NCBI GenBank assembly: GCA_022827265.1
Contig: JAJDTF010000141.1
Span: 1-48,795, forward strand
Length of the DNA stretch: 48,795 bases
Reading direction: 5' to 3'
Source: Acidimicrobiia bacterium
GTDB lineage: Bacteria > Actinomycetota > Acidimicrobiia > Acidimicrobiales > Poriferisodalaceae
The notes beneath the pieces are model-generated. The model was not told where the DNA came from. It was given only the letters and a program-made list of their open reading frames with translations, and did no database searches. Below, piece after piece: positions 34,005-42,862 of this stretch. Within the stretch, counting starts at the first letter, position 1. Each line of letters begins with the position of its first letter. Made by a program: the position numbers and the translations under genes.

Positions 34005-34586
34005 TCAGAGTCGCGCCGCCAGGGCGCGCAGAGCGCGGCCGCGGTGGCTGATCTGGTTCTTGGCTTCGGCGGACATTTCGGCGAAGGTGAGCGGGGCTGC
34101 CTCGTCGGGGACAAAGACGGGGTCGTAGCCAAACCCTCTGTCGCCCCGCGGCGCCGAAGCGATCGTCCCGTCGACGACGCCATCGGCCAGGATCTCGCTG
34201 CCGTCTGCCAGCACGACCGCTACCACGGTCCGGAAACGCGCTGTCCGCTGAGGTGGCGGTACCTCGCCCAAAGCAGCCATGAGCTTGGCCAGATTGGCCG
34301 CCGGATCAGCTTCAGGCCCCGCAAAGCGGGCGCTGTGCACGCCAGGGGCACCACCCAACGCATCCACTTCCAGCCCCGTGTCATCGGCAATGGCCGACTC
34401 ACCGGCCGCTGCGCACACGAACCTCGCCTTGATCAGCGCATTGTCCGCCAGCGTCTCGCCGTCTTCAGCCACATCGCCGAGATCTGGTGGCCGCGGCACG
34501 ATCCCGACATCGGGCATCGCTTCAGCCAGCACCGCAGCAATCTCGACAGCCTTGTGCGGATTGGCCGACGCCATCACCAAACGCAT
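34005..34586 (-). CDS. rdgB: XTP/dITP pyrophosphatase (non-canonical purine NTP)
   Basis: A 193-aa Ham1/RdgB-family enzyme that removes dITP, dXTP and related bases from the nucleotide pool. Signatures are the N-terminal [10 protein letters not shown] (phosphate-binding Ser/Asn/Lys), [29 protein letters not shown] with the catalytic acidic residues, [11 protein letters not shown] and SHRGRAL. The start is placed by TGAGGGG just before the ATG. It lies downstream of rph on the same strand, the order also found in mycobacteria. Confidence 0.95.
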   Translation of the reverse strand: MRLVMASANPHKAVEIAAVLAEAMPDVGIVPRPPDLGDVAEDGETLADNALIKARFVCAAAGESAIADDTGLEVDALGGAPGVHSARFAGPEADPAANLAKLMAALGEVPPPQRTARFRTVVAVVLADGSEILADGVVDGTIASAPRGDRGFGYDPVFVPDEAAPLTFAEMSAEAKNQISHRGRALRALAARL

Positions 34587-34694
34587 CCCCTCAGCGCTCC
34601 GCTATCGATGGCAGCGGAGGCCCACGAGCGGACTAACGAAGCGCAGGGAGCAGGCTGTCAGCCAGGGCGGGGGTTCGCGCAACGGCACAGACCC

Positions 34695-35423
34695 TCACGT
34701 CGGCGGCGTGGCCAGTGCCGTTCGCTGAAGATCGACAATCTCGCTGATGCCCGAACGGGCCAGTGCCAGCATCGCGCTGAGCTGGGCGTCGTCGAACGGA
34801 TCGCCCTCGGCGGTGCCCTGCACCTCGACAAAGCGACCCTGCCCGGTCATCACGACGTTCATGTCGACCTCTGCCCGCGAGTCCTCCTCGTATGGCAGAT
34901 CAAGGCGGGCCTCGCCGTCCACGATCCCCACCGAGATGGCTGCACACTCGTCGACGAGCGGATGCCGGCTGATGGCGCCGCTGCTGACCAGGCGGGTGCA
35001 TGCATCGTGCAACGCCACATAGCCGCCGCAGATCGATGCGGTGCGCGTTCCCCCATCAGCCTGCAGCACATCGCAGTCGACCGTGACCTCGCGTTCGCCC
35101 AGCGCCGCCATGTCGCACACGGCCCGCAAGGCCCGCCCGATCAGACGCTCGATCTCCAGCGTGCGCCCCTTCTGCTTGCCCCGCTTCGACTCCCGGCCGA
35201 CGCGCTCGCCACTCGAGCCGGGCAGCATCGCATACTCGGCAGTCACCCAGCCGGTCCCCCGGCCGCGCATCCAGCGCGGCACGTCGTCGTCGATCGACAC
35301 GGTGCACAGCACCCTGGTGCGCCCGAAGGACACCAGCACTGAGCCCGGTGTCTGGTCGGTGAAGTCGCGTTCAAAGGTGACGGGCCGCAGCGCGCCGGGC
35401 ATCCGGCCGTCAGCGCGCGTCAC
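34695..35423 (-). CDS. rph: Ribonuclease PH
   Basis: A 242-aa phosphorolytic 3'-5' exoribonuclease that trims tRNA 3' ends. It opens [20 protein letters not shown], has [35 protein letters not shown] (RNA and phosphate binding), [16 protein letters not shown] with the active-site Asp, and [20 protein letters not shown]. Length and motifs are standard. It starts with GTG 34 nt after the stop of the metallohydrolase gene, in the conserved order metallohydrolase-rph-rdgB. Confidence 0.96.
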   Translation of the reverse strand: MTRADGRMPGALRPVTFERDFTDQTPGSVLVSFGRTRVLCTVSIDDDVPRWMRGRGTGWVTAEYAMLPGSSGERVGRESKRGKQKGRTLEIERLIGRALRAVCDMAALGEREVTVDCDVLQADGGTRTASICGGYVALHDACTRLVSSGAISRHPLVDECAAISVGIVDGEARLDLPYEEDSRAEVDMNVVMTGQGRFVEVQGTAEGDPFDDAQLSAMLALARSGISEIVDLQRTALATPPT

Positions 35424-35457
35424 AGCCGGGTCTCGGCATGTGCGGCGAGCACAGGCT

Positions 35458-36207
35458 TCACGCCCAGAACGTTGCGCCGGTGCGTGCGACTGCCACGTCG
35501 CCGTTGAACACCTCGCCCGCCTCGGTCAGGTGATCCTGCGGATCCGATCCGGGCGGTACGTGGGTCACCACGAGCTGTCGCGCACCGACGTCGTTGGCGT
35601 CTGCTGCCAGCCACGCCGCGCTGACATGTGGGATCTCGGGATTGTCGGTCGCGTGCAGCAGCGTGCCCTCACCCACCACGAGATCCGGCGAGGGCCGCCC
35701 CACGTCACGGCTGAGCGCAGAGAGTGCCCAGCCACGACCGGTGTCGGACGTATAGACGATCGACTTGCCATCGCACTCGAAGCGCATCGCCAGCGTCTCC
35801 ACCGGATGATCGGTGCGGGAGAACAGCACGTCGATGTCGCCGATACGCGCCTCCGACGAGTCCTTCACCATCTCCCAGCCGAAGAGATCTGAGCTGTCGC
35901 CGTACACCTCGGTGACCTCGCGCACGCCTTCGGTGGCGAGCACCCGCATGCTCTCCATGCCCATGTACCACTTCGCTGCGTTGTAGATCACGGGCAGTTC
36001 CGCGCAGTGATCGGGATGGTGATGGCTCACCAGCAGCGCATCCACCGTCTCCAGCGGCACATGGGATTGCAGGTTGGCGAAGGTGCCCGGCCCGCAGTCC
36101 ACCCACAGGGTCGTCGCTTGGCTGCGCACGAGGTATCCGCTGCACGACTCGCCGACGGCGGCGTAACTGCCCGAACAACCCAGGATCGTCACCGAGAGCT
36201 TGCTCAC
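35458..36207 (-). CDS. Metallo-beta-lactamase-fold hydrolase, Rv1339-like
   Basis: A 249-aa MBL-fold protein. [20 protein letters not shown] starts the fold, SHHHPDH (62-67 for the HxHxDH core) binds the metals, and [19 protein letters not shown] and YTSDTGRG supply later ligands. Its place just upstream of rph and rdgB matches M. tuberculosis Rv1339, reported to be an atypical class II cyclic-nucleotide phosphodiesterase; cAMP hydrolysis is thus a reasonable but unproven role. RNase Z-like activity is the alternative. GTG start with TAGTAT 8 nt upstream. Confidence 0.88.
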   Translation of the reverse strand: MSKLSVTILGCSGSYAAVGESCSGYLVRSQATTLWVDCGPGTFANLQSHVPLETVDALLVSHHHPDHCAELPVIYNAAKWYMGMESMRVLATEGVREVTEVYGDSSDLFGWEMVKDSSEARIGDIDVLFSRTDHPVETLAMRFECDGKSIVYTSDTGRGWALSALSRDVGRPSPDLVVGEGTLLHATDNPEIPHVSAAWLAADANDVGARQLVVTHVPPGSDPQDHLTEAGEVFNGDVAVARTGATFWA

Positions 36208-36215
36208 GGAGGCCG

Positions 36216-36221
36216 ATACTA
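36216..36221 (-). promoter_or_regulatory. Putative -10 (TAGTAT) upstream of the Rv1339-like gene
   Basis: Minus-strand TAGTAT is followed by 8 nt and the GTG start at 36207. It is close to the TATAAT consensus and would give a leaderless mRNA for the metallohydrolase, rph and rdgB genes. The -35 region is weak. Confidence 0.5.
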
Positions 36222-36267
36222 CGCAGGTGGGCGGGGCTTCTCACATCGTGCCCACACCAGCAGAACT

Positions 36268-37053
36268 TCAGCCGATCGGGCAGCGCGTTCCGGCCTCAAG
36301 CGACCGGAGGACACCTGCTTCGTCGAAGGCGCCGACGAGCCGCCCTCCGCTGGTTGCGAGCGATACCGAGGCCGGCTCGCTGGCGGTTGCGGGGTGGAAT
36401 GTGGCCGCCGGGTATGCCTCGGCAACCTCGGCACGCCCGGCGCCGACACCGATTCCCTCGGCCGTCTGCAGCATGTACGGATCGGGTCCGAACGCTCCCA
36501 GCCGCCAGGTCATGAAATGCTCATCGCCGACGTCGCGGTGCTGGTAGCCGTCTTCGGCATTCCCGAACAAGGCCAGGAGGCCTGGCCATTCCACTGCTCG
36601 CAGCTGGCTGCCGGGACAGTCCCCGTAGATCGAGAACGTGTCGGTCCAGCCGCTGTCGGCGACCGGCTGGCCGAGCGCGCTGGTGAGCACGTCAACGGCA
36701 GCCTGCGCGTCGGTGCCGAATGGCACCAGACCGAGGCCGTCGCTCGCGAGCACCACGCCTTCGGGACGGGGCACTGCCGCCCCGCCCAGCCTTTCGGGCG
36801 TCGTTGTCGCTGGCGCAGCGTCGCCGGATGTGCCCGCATCGCCTTCAGCCGGAGCTGTCACCAGCACTGCAGCAGAGCGCTCGGATGATGTCTGCGACGG
36901 CAGCAGCGTGGTCGCGGTGATGTCGAGCGACAGGGCGATGGTGGACGGCGGAGCGGGCGCAACCCGCAGCGGAGGACCCGTGCAGGCACCCGCGGCCACC
37001 GCCAGCACGACGGCCACCACCGCTGCCCGGCAACAGGATCTGGCGCCCCTCAT
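36268..37053 (-). CDS. Lipoprotein of unknown function
   Basis: A 261-aa protein with a lipoprotein signal: MRGARSCCRAAVVAVVLAVA followed by the lipobox AAGAC, so the mature protein would be anchored by its Cys. A Thr/Ser/Pro/Ala-rich linker of about 80 residues follows, then a compact domain with GLVPFGTDAQAAVDVLTSAL, YGDCPGSQLRAVEW and GIGVGAGRAEVAEAYP. The F-G-x-D and G-x-x-R-x-E-V pattern resembles actinobacterial exported proteins of unknown function with repeated half-domains. It sits between cysM and the metallohydrolase gene, where mycobacteria have other genes. TACCGT 7 nt upstream of the ATG suggests its own leaderless promoter. Confidence 0.75.
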   Translation of the reverse strand: MRGARSCCRAAVVAVVLAVAAGACTGPPLRVAPAPPSTIALSLDITATTLLPSQTSSERSAAVLVTAPAEGDAGTSGDAAPATTTPERLGGAAVPRPEGVVLASDGLGLVPFGTDAQAAVDVLTSALGQPVADSGWTDTFSIYGDCPGSQLRAVEWPGLLALFGNAEDGYQHRDVGDEHFMTWRLGAFGPDPYMLQTAEGIGVGAGRAEVAEAYPAATFHPATASEPASVSLATSGGRLVGAFDEAGVLRSLEAGTRCPIG

Positions 37054-37060
37054 GCCGGAA

Positions 37061-37066
37061 ACGGTA
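37061..37066 (-). promoter_or_regulatory. Putative -10 (TACCGT) of a leaderless lipoprotein mRNA
   Basis: Minus-strand TACCGT, then 7 nt (TTCCGGC) and the ATG at 37053. It fits TANNNT with the spacing seen at other genes in this window. Confidence 0.5.
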
Positions 37067-37112
37067 CGACAGCGTCTCAAACAATCAACCGCCGAACCGA
37101 CTGCAGAGGCGG

Positions 37113-38060
37113 TCAGAAGTAGATGACATTCTCGGCGTGCGCGGCCGCAGCATCGAGGTCGTCGGTCCAGGCGCCGACCGACAGGTACTTCCACCCGTGA
37201 TCGCTCACCACGAACACGATGACGCCTTCGTCGATGCGGGCGGCCGCCTTGCGTGCTCCGGCCAGCGCCGCGCCGCCCGAGATGCCCGAGAACACGCCTT
37301 CGGCCGCCAGCATGCGCGTCGCCTCGATCGATTCGCGCGGGCGCACGATCATCTTGCGATCGAGCAGATCGACGCCGCCCCACTGCTCGAAGATTGGCGG
37401 CACGTACCCGTCGTCGAGGCTGCGCAGGCCCTCCACCTGCTCGCCCGCCGGCGGTTCGACCGCCCACACTTGCACCGACGGCGAGTGCTCCTTGAGGTAC
37501 CGGCCGACACCGAGCAGCGTGCCGCTCGTACCCAGCCCCGCCACGAAGTGTGTGATGCCGGGAACGTCGGCGACGATCTCGGGGCCCGTGGTGCGGTAGT
37601 GCACCACGGGATTGGCCTCGTTCCCGTACTGGTAGAGCATCGTCCAGTCCGGGTTGGCCTCGGCCAGCTCCACAGCGAGCCGTACCGCCCCGTTTGAGCC
37701 CTGTTCGGCCGGGCTGTCGATGATCTCGGCGCCGAAGATCTCGAGCATCTGCCGTCGTTCGGCGGTGACGTTGCCTGGCAGCACGATCTTGACCCGGTAG
37801 CCGCGGCGCTGCCCCAGCATGGCCAACGCGATCCCGGTGTTGCCGGAGGAGGGTTCGATGATCACCGAACCGGGTGCCAGGCGGCCTTGGGCCTCTGCGC
37901 TGTCCAGCATCGCCAGCGCAACCCGGTCTTTCACCGAGCCGGTCGGGTTCTGCCCTTCCAGCTTGGCGTACAGCTCGACTGACGGATTGGGGCTGAGACG
38001 GCTGACGTCGAGCGTGGGCGTGGCGCCGATCAGCTCGTCGACAGAGCGATAGACGGCCAC
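37113..38060 (-). CDS. cysM: O-phosphoserine sulfhydrylase (CysO-dependent cysteine synthase)
   Basis: A 315-aa PLP-dependent synthase very like mycobacterial CysM. The PLP Lys44 is in NPTGSVKDR, EPSSGNTGIALAM binds substrate, HFVAGLGTSGTLLGVGRYLK forms the phosphate loop, and GLRSLDDGYVPP carries Arg213, at the position of the Arg220 linked to O-phosphoserine use in M. tuberculosis CysM. The C terminus DHGWKYLSVGAW also matches. The enzyme makes cysteine on the C terminus of the thiocarboxylated carrier CysO. It starts with GTG 42 nt after the cysO stop, so both are likely co-transcribed. Confidence 0.95.
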   Translation of the reverse strand: MAVYRSVDELIGATPTLDVSRLSPNPSVELYAKLEGQNPTGSVKDRVALAMLDSAEAQGRLAPGSVIIEPSSGNTGIALAMLGQRRGYRVKIVLPGNVTAERRQMLEIFGAEIIDSPAEQGSNGAVRLAVELAEANPDWTMLYQYGNEANPVVHYRTTGPEIVADVPGITHFVAGLGTSGTLLGVGRYLKEHSPSVQVWAVEPPAGEQVEGLRSLDDGYVPPIFEQWGGVDLLDRKMIVRPRESIEATRMLAAEGVFSGISGGAALAGARKAAARIDEGVIVFVVSDHGWKYLSVGAWTDDLDAAAAHAENVIYF

Positions 38061-38102
38061 GTACCGGCTCAGTCGTGCGTATTGGAGCGAGGCCGGACCG
38101 GC

Positions 38103-38378
38103 TCAGCCACCGGCGACTGCCGGCAGGATCGACAGCTCGTCGCCGTCGGACAGCGCAGTGTCCATCTGGGAGAGGTAGCGCACATCCTCGTCGTTGACAT
38201 AGACGTTCACGAAGCGGTGCAGGCTGCCGTCTTCAGCGAGCAGGTTGGGGGCGATGCCGGGAAACTCGCCGACCAGCCACGACACGGCTTCGGCCACGGT
38301 GCTGGCTTCGGCGTCAACCCGCGACTGCCCGTTGGCGTGGGGACGCAGGACGGTCGGCAGGCGGACGGTGACAGCCAT
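38103..38378 (-). CDS. cysO: Ubiquitin-like sulfur carrier CysO
   Basis: A 91-aa ThiS/MoaD-fold protein ending in LPAVAGG, the free di-glycine that is thiocarboxylated. RLPTVLRPHANGQ and LHRFVNVYVNDEDVRYL match mycobacterial CysO closely. It gives sulfur to CysM for cysteine synthesis, a route useful under oxidative stress. A GGGAG ribosome site precedes the ATG. In M. tuberculosis the peptidase gene mec precedes cysO; here the upstream neighbour is smpB on the other strand, so the peptidase that releases cysteine must lie elsewhere. Confidence 0.95.
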   Translation of the reverse strand: MAVTVRLPTVLRPHANGQSRVDAEASTVAEAVSWLVGEFPGIAPNLLAEDGSLHRFVNVYVNDEDVRYLSQMDTALSDGDELSILPAVAGG

Positions 38379-38483
38379 CGGAGCTCCCGTTTCGGCGGCT
38401 GGGTGATCGGCGGCCAGGAACGTGCACGCCGCCTCGGCTATTCCTGACCTGTTGACTCAGGATTCTACGGACCGCACCAGCCG

Positions 38484-38489
38484 TACCCT
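38484..38489 (+). promoter_or_regulatory. Putative -10 (TACCCT) of a leaderless smpB mRNA
   Basis: TACCCT is followed by 7 nt and the smpB ATG at 38497, with no ribosome site between. A TTGACT at 38452-38457 is too far upstream (26-nt gap) to be its -35. Confidence 0.5.
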
Positions 38490-38496
38490 CGGGTTG

Positions 38497-38961
38497 ATGG
38501 CAAGCGACCGTAACGTCGTGGCGTCAAACCGCCGTGCGCGCCGCAACTACGAGGTGCTCGACACCTTCGAGTGCGGCATGGTCCTGCGCGGCACGGAGGT
38601 CAAGTCGCTGCGTGCCGGCGGCGCCCAGATGGGCGACGCCTATGCCCGGGTACGCGACGACGAGATGTGGCTGATGGGCCTGCACATTGCCCCGTGGATC
38701 CATGCATCGCCCAACTTTGGCCACGAGGTGGAGCGCCCCCGCAAGTTGCTCATGCATCGTGCCGAGATCAACCGGCTGCGGGCCCGGACTGAGCAGGACC
38801 GTCTGCAGCTCATCCCGCTCGAGATCTACTTCCGCGATGGACGAGCCAAGCTGGAACTCGCCCTTGCCCGGGGCCGCCGGCTGTATGACAAGCGGCACGC
38901 GATTCGCAAGCGAGAAACGGACCTCGAGGCCCGCCGGGCGTTGCGCGACCGGTCGGCCTAG
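38497..38961 (+). CDS. smpB: SsrA-binding protein SmpB
   Basis: A 154-aa SmpB, partner of tmRNA in rescuing stalled ribosomes. NRRARRNYEVLDTFECGMVL and GTEVKSLRAG are the conserved OB-fold start, HEVERPRKLLMHRAEI follows, and the basic tail GRRLYDKRHAIRKRETDLEA is the part that enters the decoding channel. Length is typical. The open frame extends 25 codons upstream without homology, so the ATG next to the conserved region is used. The tmRNA gene (ssrA), often near smpB, is not found downstream; a minus-strand hydrolase gene ends 11 nt away. Confidence 0.96.
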   Translation: MASDRNVVASNRRARRNYEVLDTFECGMVLRGTEVKSLRAGGAQMGDAYARVRDDEMWLMGLHIAPWIHASPNFGHEVERPRKLLMHRAEINRLRARTEQDRLQLIPLEIYFRDGRAKLELALARGRRLYDKRHAIRKRETDLEARRALRDRSA

Positions 38962-38972
38962 CTGCTGAGTTC

Positions 38973-39785
38973 TCAGGCGAAGGCAGCAGCGGCGATTCGG
39001 GCCACTGCGGCGGGCTGGTCGAAGTCGGCCTGGTGGCCGGCTTCATCGAGCAGATGCGTGCCCGCGACGTTGGGGAGTGCCCCGGCCCAGCGCTCGAGGT
39101 ACGACGCCGGAATGATCCGGTCCTTGGCGCCGTGCACCAGCGTCACCGGATTGGTGACCCGGTGCAGTCGGTCGGCGAGTCCCCATTCGGGCAGCGGCCA
39201 GATCAGCTGTGCCGCGGCAGTGCGCGTGAGATAGCGGTGCACGCCGTGCTCCACCACCATGTCAGCCGGCAGGTCGGACGGGTCATCGAAGAACGCCGCT
39301 GACGCCGCCGTGTCTTCGGTGAGCATCGCCCGCTGCACGCTCAGCGTGGTGCCGAACGGGTCAGCGACCGGATCGCCATCGTCCCAGAGGCCGAACGGCG
39401 CCACGAGCACCATCGAACCGAACGCCTCGGGCCGTACCGCCGCCAGTTCGAGCGCCAGCATGGCACCCACGCTGGAAGCCACCAGCGGCGCCCCGGTGAG
39501 CCCGGCCAGATCGACGACCTCGCTCGTCGCGACCACCCAGTCGTGCAGGGTTCGCAGCCCTTCGGGTTCGCTGGAGCCGGTGAAGCCCGGCAGGCTCGGT
39601 GCCGCCACGCGATGGCCCGTTGCGGCGAGCTCCTCGAGCACGGCGTGCACGCCGGGGTTGCCGAGCATGCCGTGCAGGTAGCCCACGGTCGGGCCCTCGC
39701 CCAGCTCCACGATGCCGATATGGCCGTCCCGGTACGGCAGCGTGCCCGGTGCGAAATGGCCGGCCAGCGGTGCGCCTGCGTTCAT
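38973..39785 (-). CDS. Alpha/beta hydrolase
   Basis: A 270-aa alpha/beta hydrolase with LHGMLGNPGVHAVLEEL (oxyanion region), the elbow VASSVGAMLA (Ser105), TLVHGAKDRIIP (acid) and DEAGHQADFDQP (His): a full Ser-Asp-His triad. Its ATG overlaps the stop of the luciferase-like monooxygenase gene by 4 nt (ATGA), so the two proteins are made together. In aromatic meta-cleavage routes a Ser hydrolase of this fold cuts the ring-fission product; that role is possible here because an HpaB-type hydroxylase and a VOC dioxygenase lie upstream on the same strand, but it cannot be told from sequence alone. Confidence 0.87.
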   Translation of the reverse strand: MNAGAPLAGHFAPGTLPYRDGHIGIVELGEGPTVGYLHGMLGNPGVHAVLEELAATGHRVAAPSLPGFTGSSEPEGLRTLHDWVVATSEVVDLAGLTGAPLVASSVGAMLALELAAVRPEAFGSMVLVAPFGLWDDGDPVADPFGTTLSVQRAMLTEDTAASAAFFDDPSDLPADMVVEHGVHRYLTRTAAAQLIWPLPEWGLADRLHRVTNPVTLVHGAKDRIIPASYLERWAGALPNVAGTHLLDEAGHQADFDQPAAVARIAAAAFA

Positions 39786-41077
39786 TGGGCGCGGCTCCCG
39801 ACAGGCGCGAGCTGGTGGTCGGTCTTCGGCCACCAGTGGTCCTCGTAGTCGTCCTCGAACAGGCCGGCAACCTCTGGCATCACCTTGGTGGCGTACATCT
39901 CGGTGTTCATCTTCACCAGCTCGGGATCCATGTTGCCGAAGTGGCTGAACACCATCAGGTGGCCCACGTTCATGGTGGTGGCCAGCTCGTGCACCTGCTC
40001 GGTGACCTGGGTCGGATTGCCCAAGATGATGTAGCCCTTCTCCACCATTTCCTCGAAGCTCAGCTTCTTCGAGCCGAAGGAGGGCTTGGCGCTGCCCGCC
40101 TTGGCAGCATCGGCTGCGTTGGCCTCGCGCCGGGCGGTGGCTTCGCGCGCTGCACGCTCCACCATGCCCTCGACCCCGGCACGCACCGTGTTGGGCGTCT
40201 TGTAGCCCGGCGGGTCGGCGTAGCCGGCGTAGACGTGCAGGCAGGTGTTGAAGAAGTACTCAGCGGGCTCGCGGTACAGATCCCACGCCTCGGCCTCGGT
40301 GTCGGCCACGGCGACGAACTGGGCGAAGCCGCCCTGGAACGGGTTGGTCTCCTTGCCGAGTTCCTGGACCTTCTTCCAGAAGCCCTGCATGGTGCGCAGG
40401 CCGGCCTTGTAGCCGAAGTAGCTCAGGTAGCAGTACACAAGGTCTTCTGCAGCGCACCAGTCCCAGGTGTCCACCGAGCCGCCGCCGGGAATCCAGATGG
40501 GCGGGTGGGGCTGCTGCACCGGCCGGGGCCAAACGTTGACGTAGCGCAGCTTGTTGTAGTTGCCGTTGAAGCTGAACACCTCGTCCGACGTCCAGGCCTG
40601 CCGGATGAGGTCGACGCCCTCGTGGTAGCGCTCGCGCAGCGTGGCCGGGTTCTGGCCGTAGGCGTAGATCGTGTCCATCGGCGAGCCCACCGGGAAGCCG
40701 GCGATCATGCGCCCGCCGGTGATCCCGTCGAGCATGGCGATCTCCTCGGCCACCCGCAACGGCGGGTTGTACAGCGCTACCGAGTCGCCCAGCACGACGA
40801 TGTTGGTGTCGGGGCAGTTGCGTGACAGCGCTGCGGCGATGATGTTCGGGCTGGGCATCAGCCCGTAGCCGTTGGAGTGGTGCTCGTTGATGCCCACGGC
40901 GTCGAACCCGCACTGTGCTGCAAACTCGAGCTGGTCGAGATACGCGTTGTAGGTCTGGTGACCGACGGTCGGGTCGTACAGCTTGGGGTCGATGTCGACC
41001 CAGACCGAGCGATGCTGCTCGGGGAAGTCCGGCGGGAGCTCCGGGTAGGGCATCAGATGGAAGAAGATCGACTTCAC
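39782..41077 (-). CDS. Luciferase-like (LLM) flavin-dependent monooxygenase
   Basis: A 431-aa bacterial-luciferase-fold protein using reduced flavin and oxygen. It begins FFHLMPYPELPPDFPEQHRS, then FDAVGINEHHSNGYGLMPSP, a family hallmark near the substrate pocket, LDGITGGRMIAGFPVGSP, and PHPPIWIPGGGSVDTWDW. A charged Ala/Lys-rich insert (about residues 310-345) separates it from GYIILGNPTQVTEQVHEL. Members oxidise small organics such as ketones, sulfonates, amines or heterocycles. GTG start after AAGGAGCACG. It is coupled to the downstream hydrolase by a 4-nt overlap, suggesting sequential steps. No flavin reductase is in the window. Confidence 0.9.
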   Translation of the reverse strand: MKSIFFHLMPYPELPPDFPEQHRSVWVDIDPKLYDPTVGHQTYNAYLDQLEFAAQCGFDAVGINEHHSNGYGLMPSPNIIAAALSRNCPDTNIVVLGDSVALYNPPLRVAEEIAMLDGITGGRMIAGFPVGSPMDTIYAYGQNPATLRERYHEGVDLIRQAWTSDEVFSFNGNYNKLRYVNVWPRPVQQPHPPIWIPGGGSVDTWDWCAAEDLVYCYLSYFGYKAGLRTMQGFWKKVQELGKETNPFQGGFAQFVAVADTEAEAWDLYREPAEYFFNTCLHVYAGYADPPGYKTPNTVRAGVEGMVERAAREATARREANAADAAKAGSAKPSFGSKKLSFEEMVEKGYIILGNPTQVTEQVHELATTMNVGHLMVFSHFGNMDPELVKMNTEMYATKVMPEVAGLFEDDYEDHWWPKTDHQLAPVGSRAQ

Positions 41078-41255
41078 GGCGTGCTCCTTGCGGTTCGCCA
41101 GAAAATCTACTCCGCGTTCGACTCTGCGTAGTCATCGGGCGCGCCCGCTGCGGAGGCGCCAGAACCCTCTGCTCCCGCGATCCGGCAGGTCGCAATGTCG
41201 CAGAGTCTCCTGCCGCCTCCTCCGCTATGACATCTGTGCCTCTGGGTTCGCGTGC

Positions 41256-42821
41256 TCAGTCCCAGTCGTGGCCCACGAGGGAGACGTCGTCGGGGTTGAA
41301 GAAACCGGGAATCGTCCAGCCGTCGAGGTCGTACTCGGACATGCACTGCTCGGCGAAGCCTTCGAGCATCGCTGTCAAGGATTCCTGACCGGGCGCCGCC
41401 CCATCGGCCGCATGCACGTTCTCGTAGCGGACCTGTTCGTTGTTGCCGGCGTAGTTGCGCTCGTACAGCTCATGACGGCCGCCGAACTCGCTGCCCATGG
41501 CATCCCACAGCAGCTTCATGATCTTCATCCGCTCGAGCGCCGGGATGCCGTCCGAACCTCGCACGAAACGCTCCAGGTAGGGCCGGATCTCGTCCGACTT
41601 GAAGTCGGCGGCGTTCGAGTTGACGTAGATGAGACCTGACGCCACCACCTGCTCGACAATGTCCTTGATCCGGGGATAGAAGTGCGGCGTGAAGGTGCGG
41701 TAGGCCAAGCCGTAGAGCACGGACGGCTGCACGGCGCCATTCGCCCACGGATCGGGGTTGCGGCACATCGCGTCGCTCAGGCCCCACATCAGGTTGCGGA
41801 TGGCGATCACCTCGCCCAGGTTGGCCTGCACGCCCCGGAAGTCGCGGGTGCCGGTGGCGCGCAGCGCCTTGGACAGCAGCCCGGCGATGAAGTCCAGCTT
41901 CACGCACAGGCGGGCCAGCCCATGGAAGGTGAACCGCGGCAGGAAGCCGATCGAGGGGAAGAAGCTGTTGGCCTTGGGCACGTCGCCGTACAGGAACACG
42001 TTCTCCCACGGAACCAGCACTTGGTCGAACACCAGGATCGAGTCGTTCTCGTCCAGGCGGCTGGACAGCGGGTAGTCGAACACGCTTCCGGTGGCAGCCG
42101 CCTGCAGCTCATAGGAGTTGCGGCAGATCAGCTTCACCCCGTCGGCGTCCATCGGCGCGGTGCACACGATGGCGAAGGCGCGATCCTGAATGGGTATCTG
42201 GCCGTAGTGGGCGATGAAGTTGTAGTGCGTCAGCGCCGAGCCGGTGGCCACGACCTTGGCGCCCGACACGACCAGGCCGTTGTCGGTCTCCCGCTCGACG
42301 TGCATGCAGACATCGCGGATCTGATCGGGGCCGAGGTGACGGTCGACCGGCGGATGCACGATGGCGTGGTTCCAGTACAACACCTGCTCCTGGCTGCGCT
42401 GGTACCAGTAGACGGCGTTGTCGGAATAGTCGCCGTAGAACTCCGGCATCGCTCCCAAGGTGGCCAGGAACGACGCCTTGTAATCGGGACTGCGACCCAT
42501 CCACCCATAGGTCAGGCGCTGCCAGCCGGCGATGGCGTCGCGGGCGCCGACGAGGTCGTCTGCACTGTGAGGCACCCGAAAGAACTTGTGCGTCTTGCCT
42601 CCCGAACCGGTGTCCGTGTCGCACATGAGCACGTCTTGCTGGGCGGGATCGCTCAGCGCGTCGTAGAGGCGGGCAATGGAGCGCACGCTGTTGCGGAACG
42701 CCGGGTGCGTGGTGACGTCACGCACCTTCTCGCCATGGAAGAACACCGTGCGGCCGTCGCGCAGGCTCTCGATGTACTCGTCGCCGGTCATCGGCGACCG
42801 TGCCTCAGTCGACCCGCTCAT
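41256..42821 (-). CDS. HpaB-family FADH2-dependent monooxygenase (4-hydroxyphenylacetate 3-hydroxylase type)
   Basis: A 521-aa protein of the HpaB/PvcC/4-hydroxybutyryl-CoA dehydratase superfamily. Features are [20 protein letters not shown] at the start, [61 protein letters not shown] and [11 protein letters not shown]. HpaB enzymes hydroxylate phenols ortho to the hydroxyl with FADH2 supplied by HpaC. The Fe-S cysteines of the dehydratase branch are not evident, so a monooxygenase is favoured. No hpaC-like reductase is present. It follows the VOC gene by 41 nt on the same strand. MTGDEY (residue 11) is an alternative start. Confidence 0.9.
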   Translation of the reverse strand: MSGSTEARSPMTGDEYIESLRDGRTVFFHGEKVRDVTTHPAFRNSVRSIARLYDALSDPAQQDVLMCDTDTGSGGKTHKFFRVPHSADDLVGARDAIAGWQRLTYGWMGRSPDYKASFLATLGAMPEFYGDYSDNAVYWYQRSQEQVLYWNHAIVHPPVDRHLGPDQIRDVCMHVERETDNGLVVSGAKVVATGSALTHYNFIAHYGQIPIQDRAFAIVCTAPMDADGVKLICRNSYELQAAATGSVFDYPLSSRLDENDSILVFDQVLVPWENVFLYGDVPKANSFFPSIGFLPRFTFHGLARLCVKLDFIAGLLSKALRATGTRDFRGVQANLGEVIAIRNLMWGLSDAMCRNPDPWANGAVQPSVLYGLAYRTFTPHFYPRIKDIVEQVVASGLIYVNSNAADFKSDEIRPYLERFVRGSDGIPALERMKIMKLLWDAMGSEFGGRHELYERNYAGNNEQVRYENVHAADGAAPGQESLTAMLEGFAEQCMSEYDLDGWTIPGFFNPDDVSLVGHDWD

Positions 42822-42862
42822 CTCGTGTGCCCCCGTGCGCCTGCCTTCATCGGCCAGGCAGC

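Noticed and set aside
34597..34619. A 7-bp hairpin (CTCCGCT / AGCGGAG) between rph and rdgB, considered as a terminator
   Set aside because: No T-tract follows, the stem is short, and the genes form a conserved co-directional pair, so ending transcription here is not supported.
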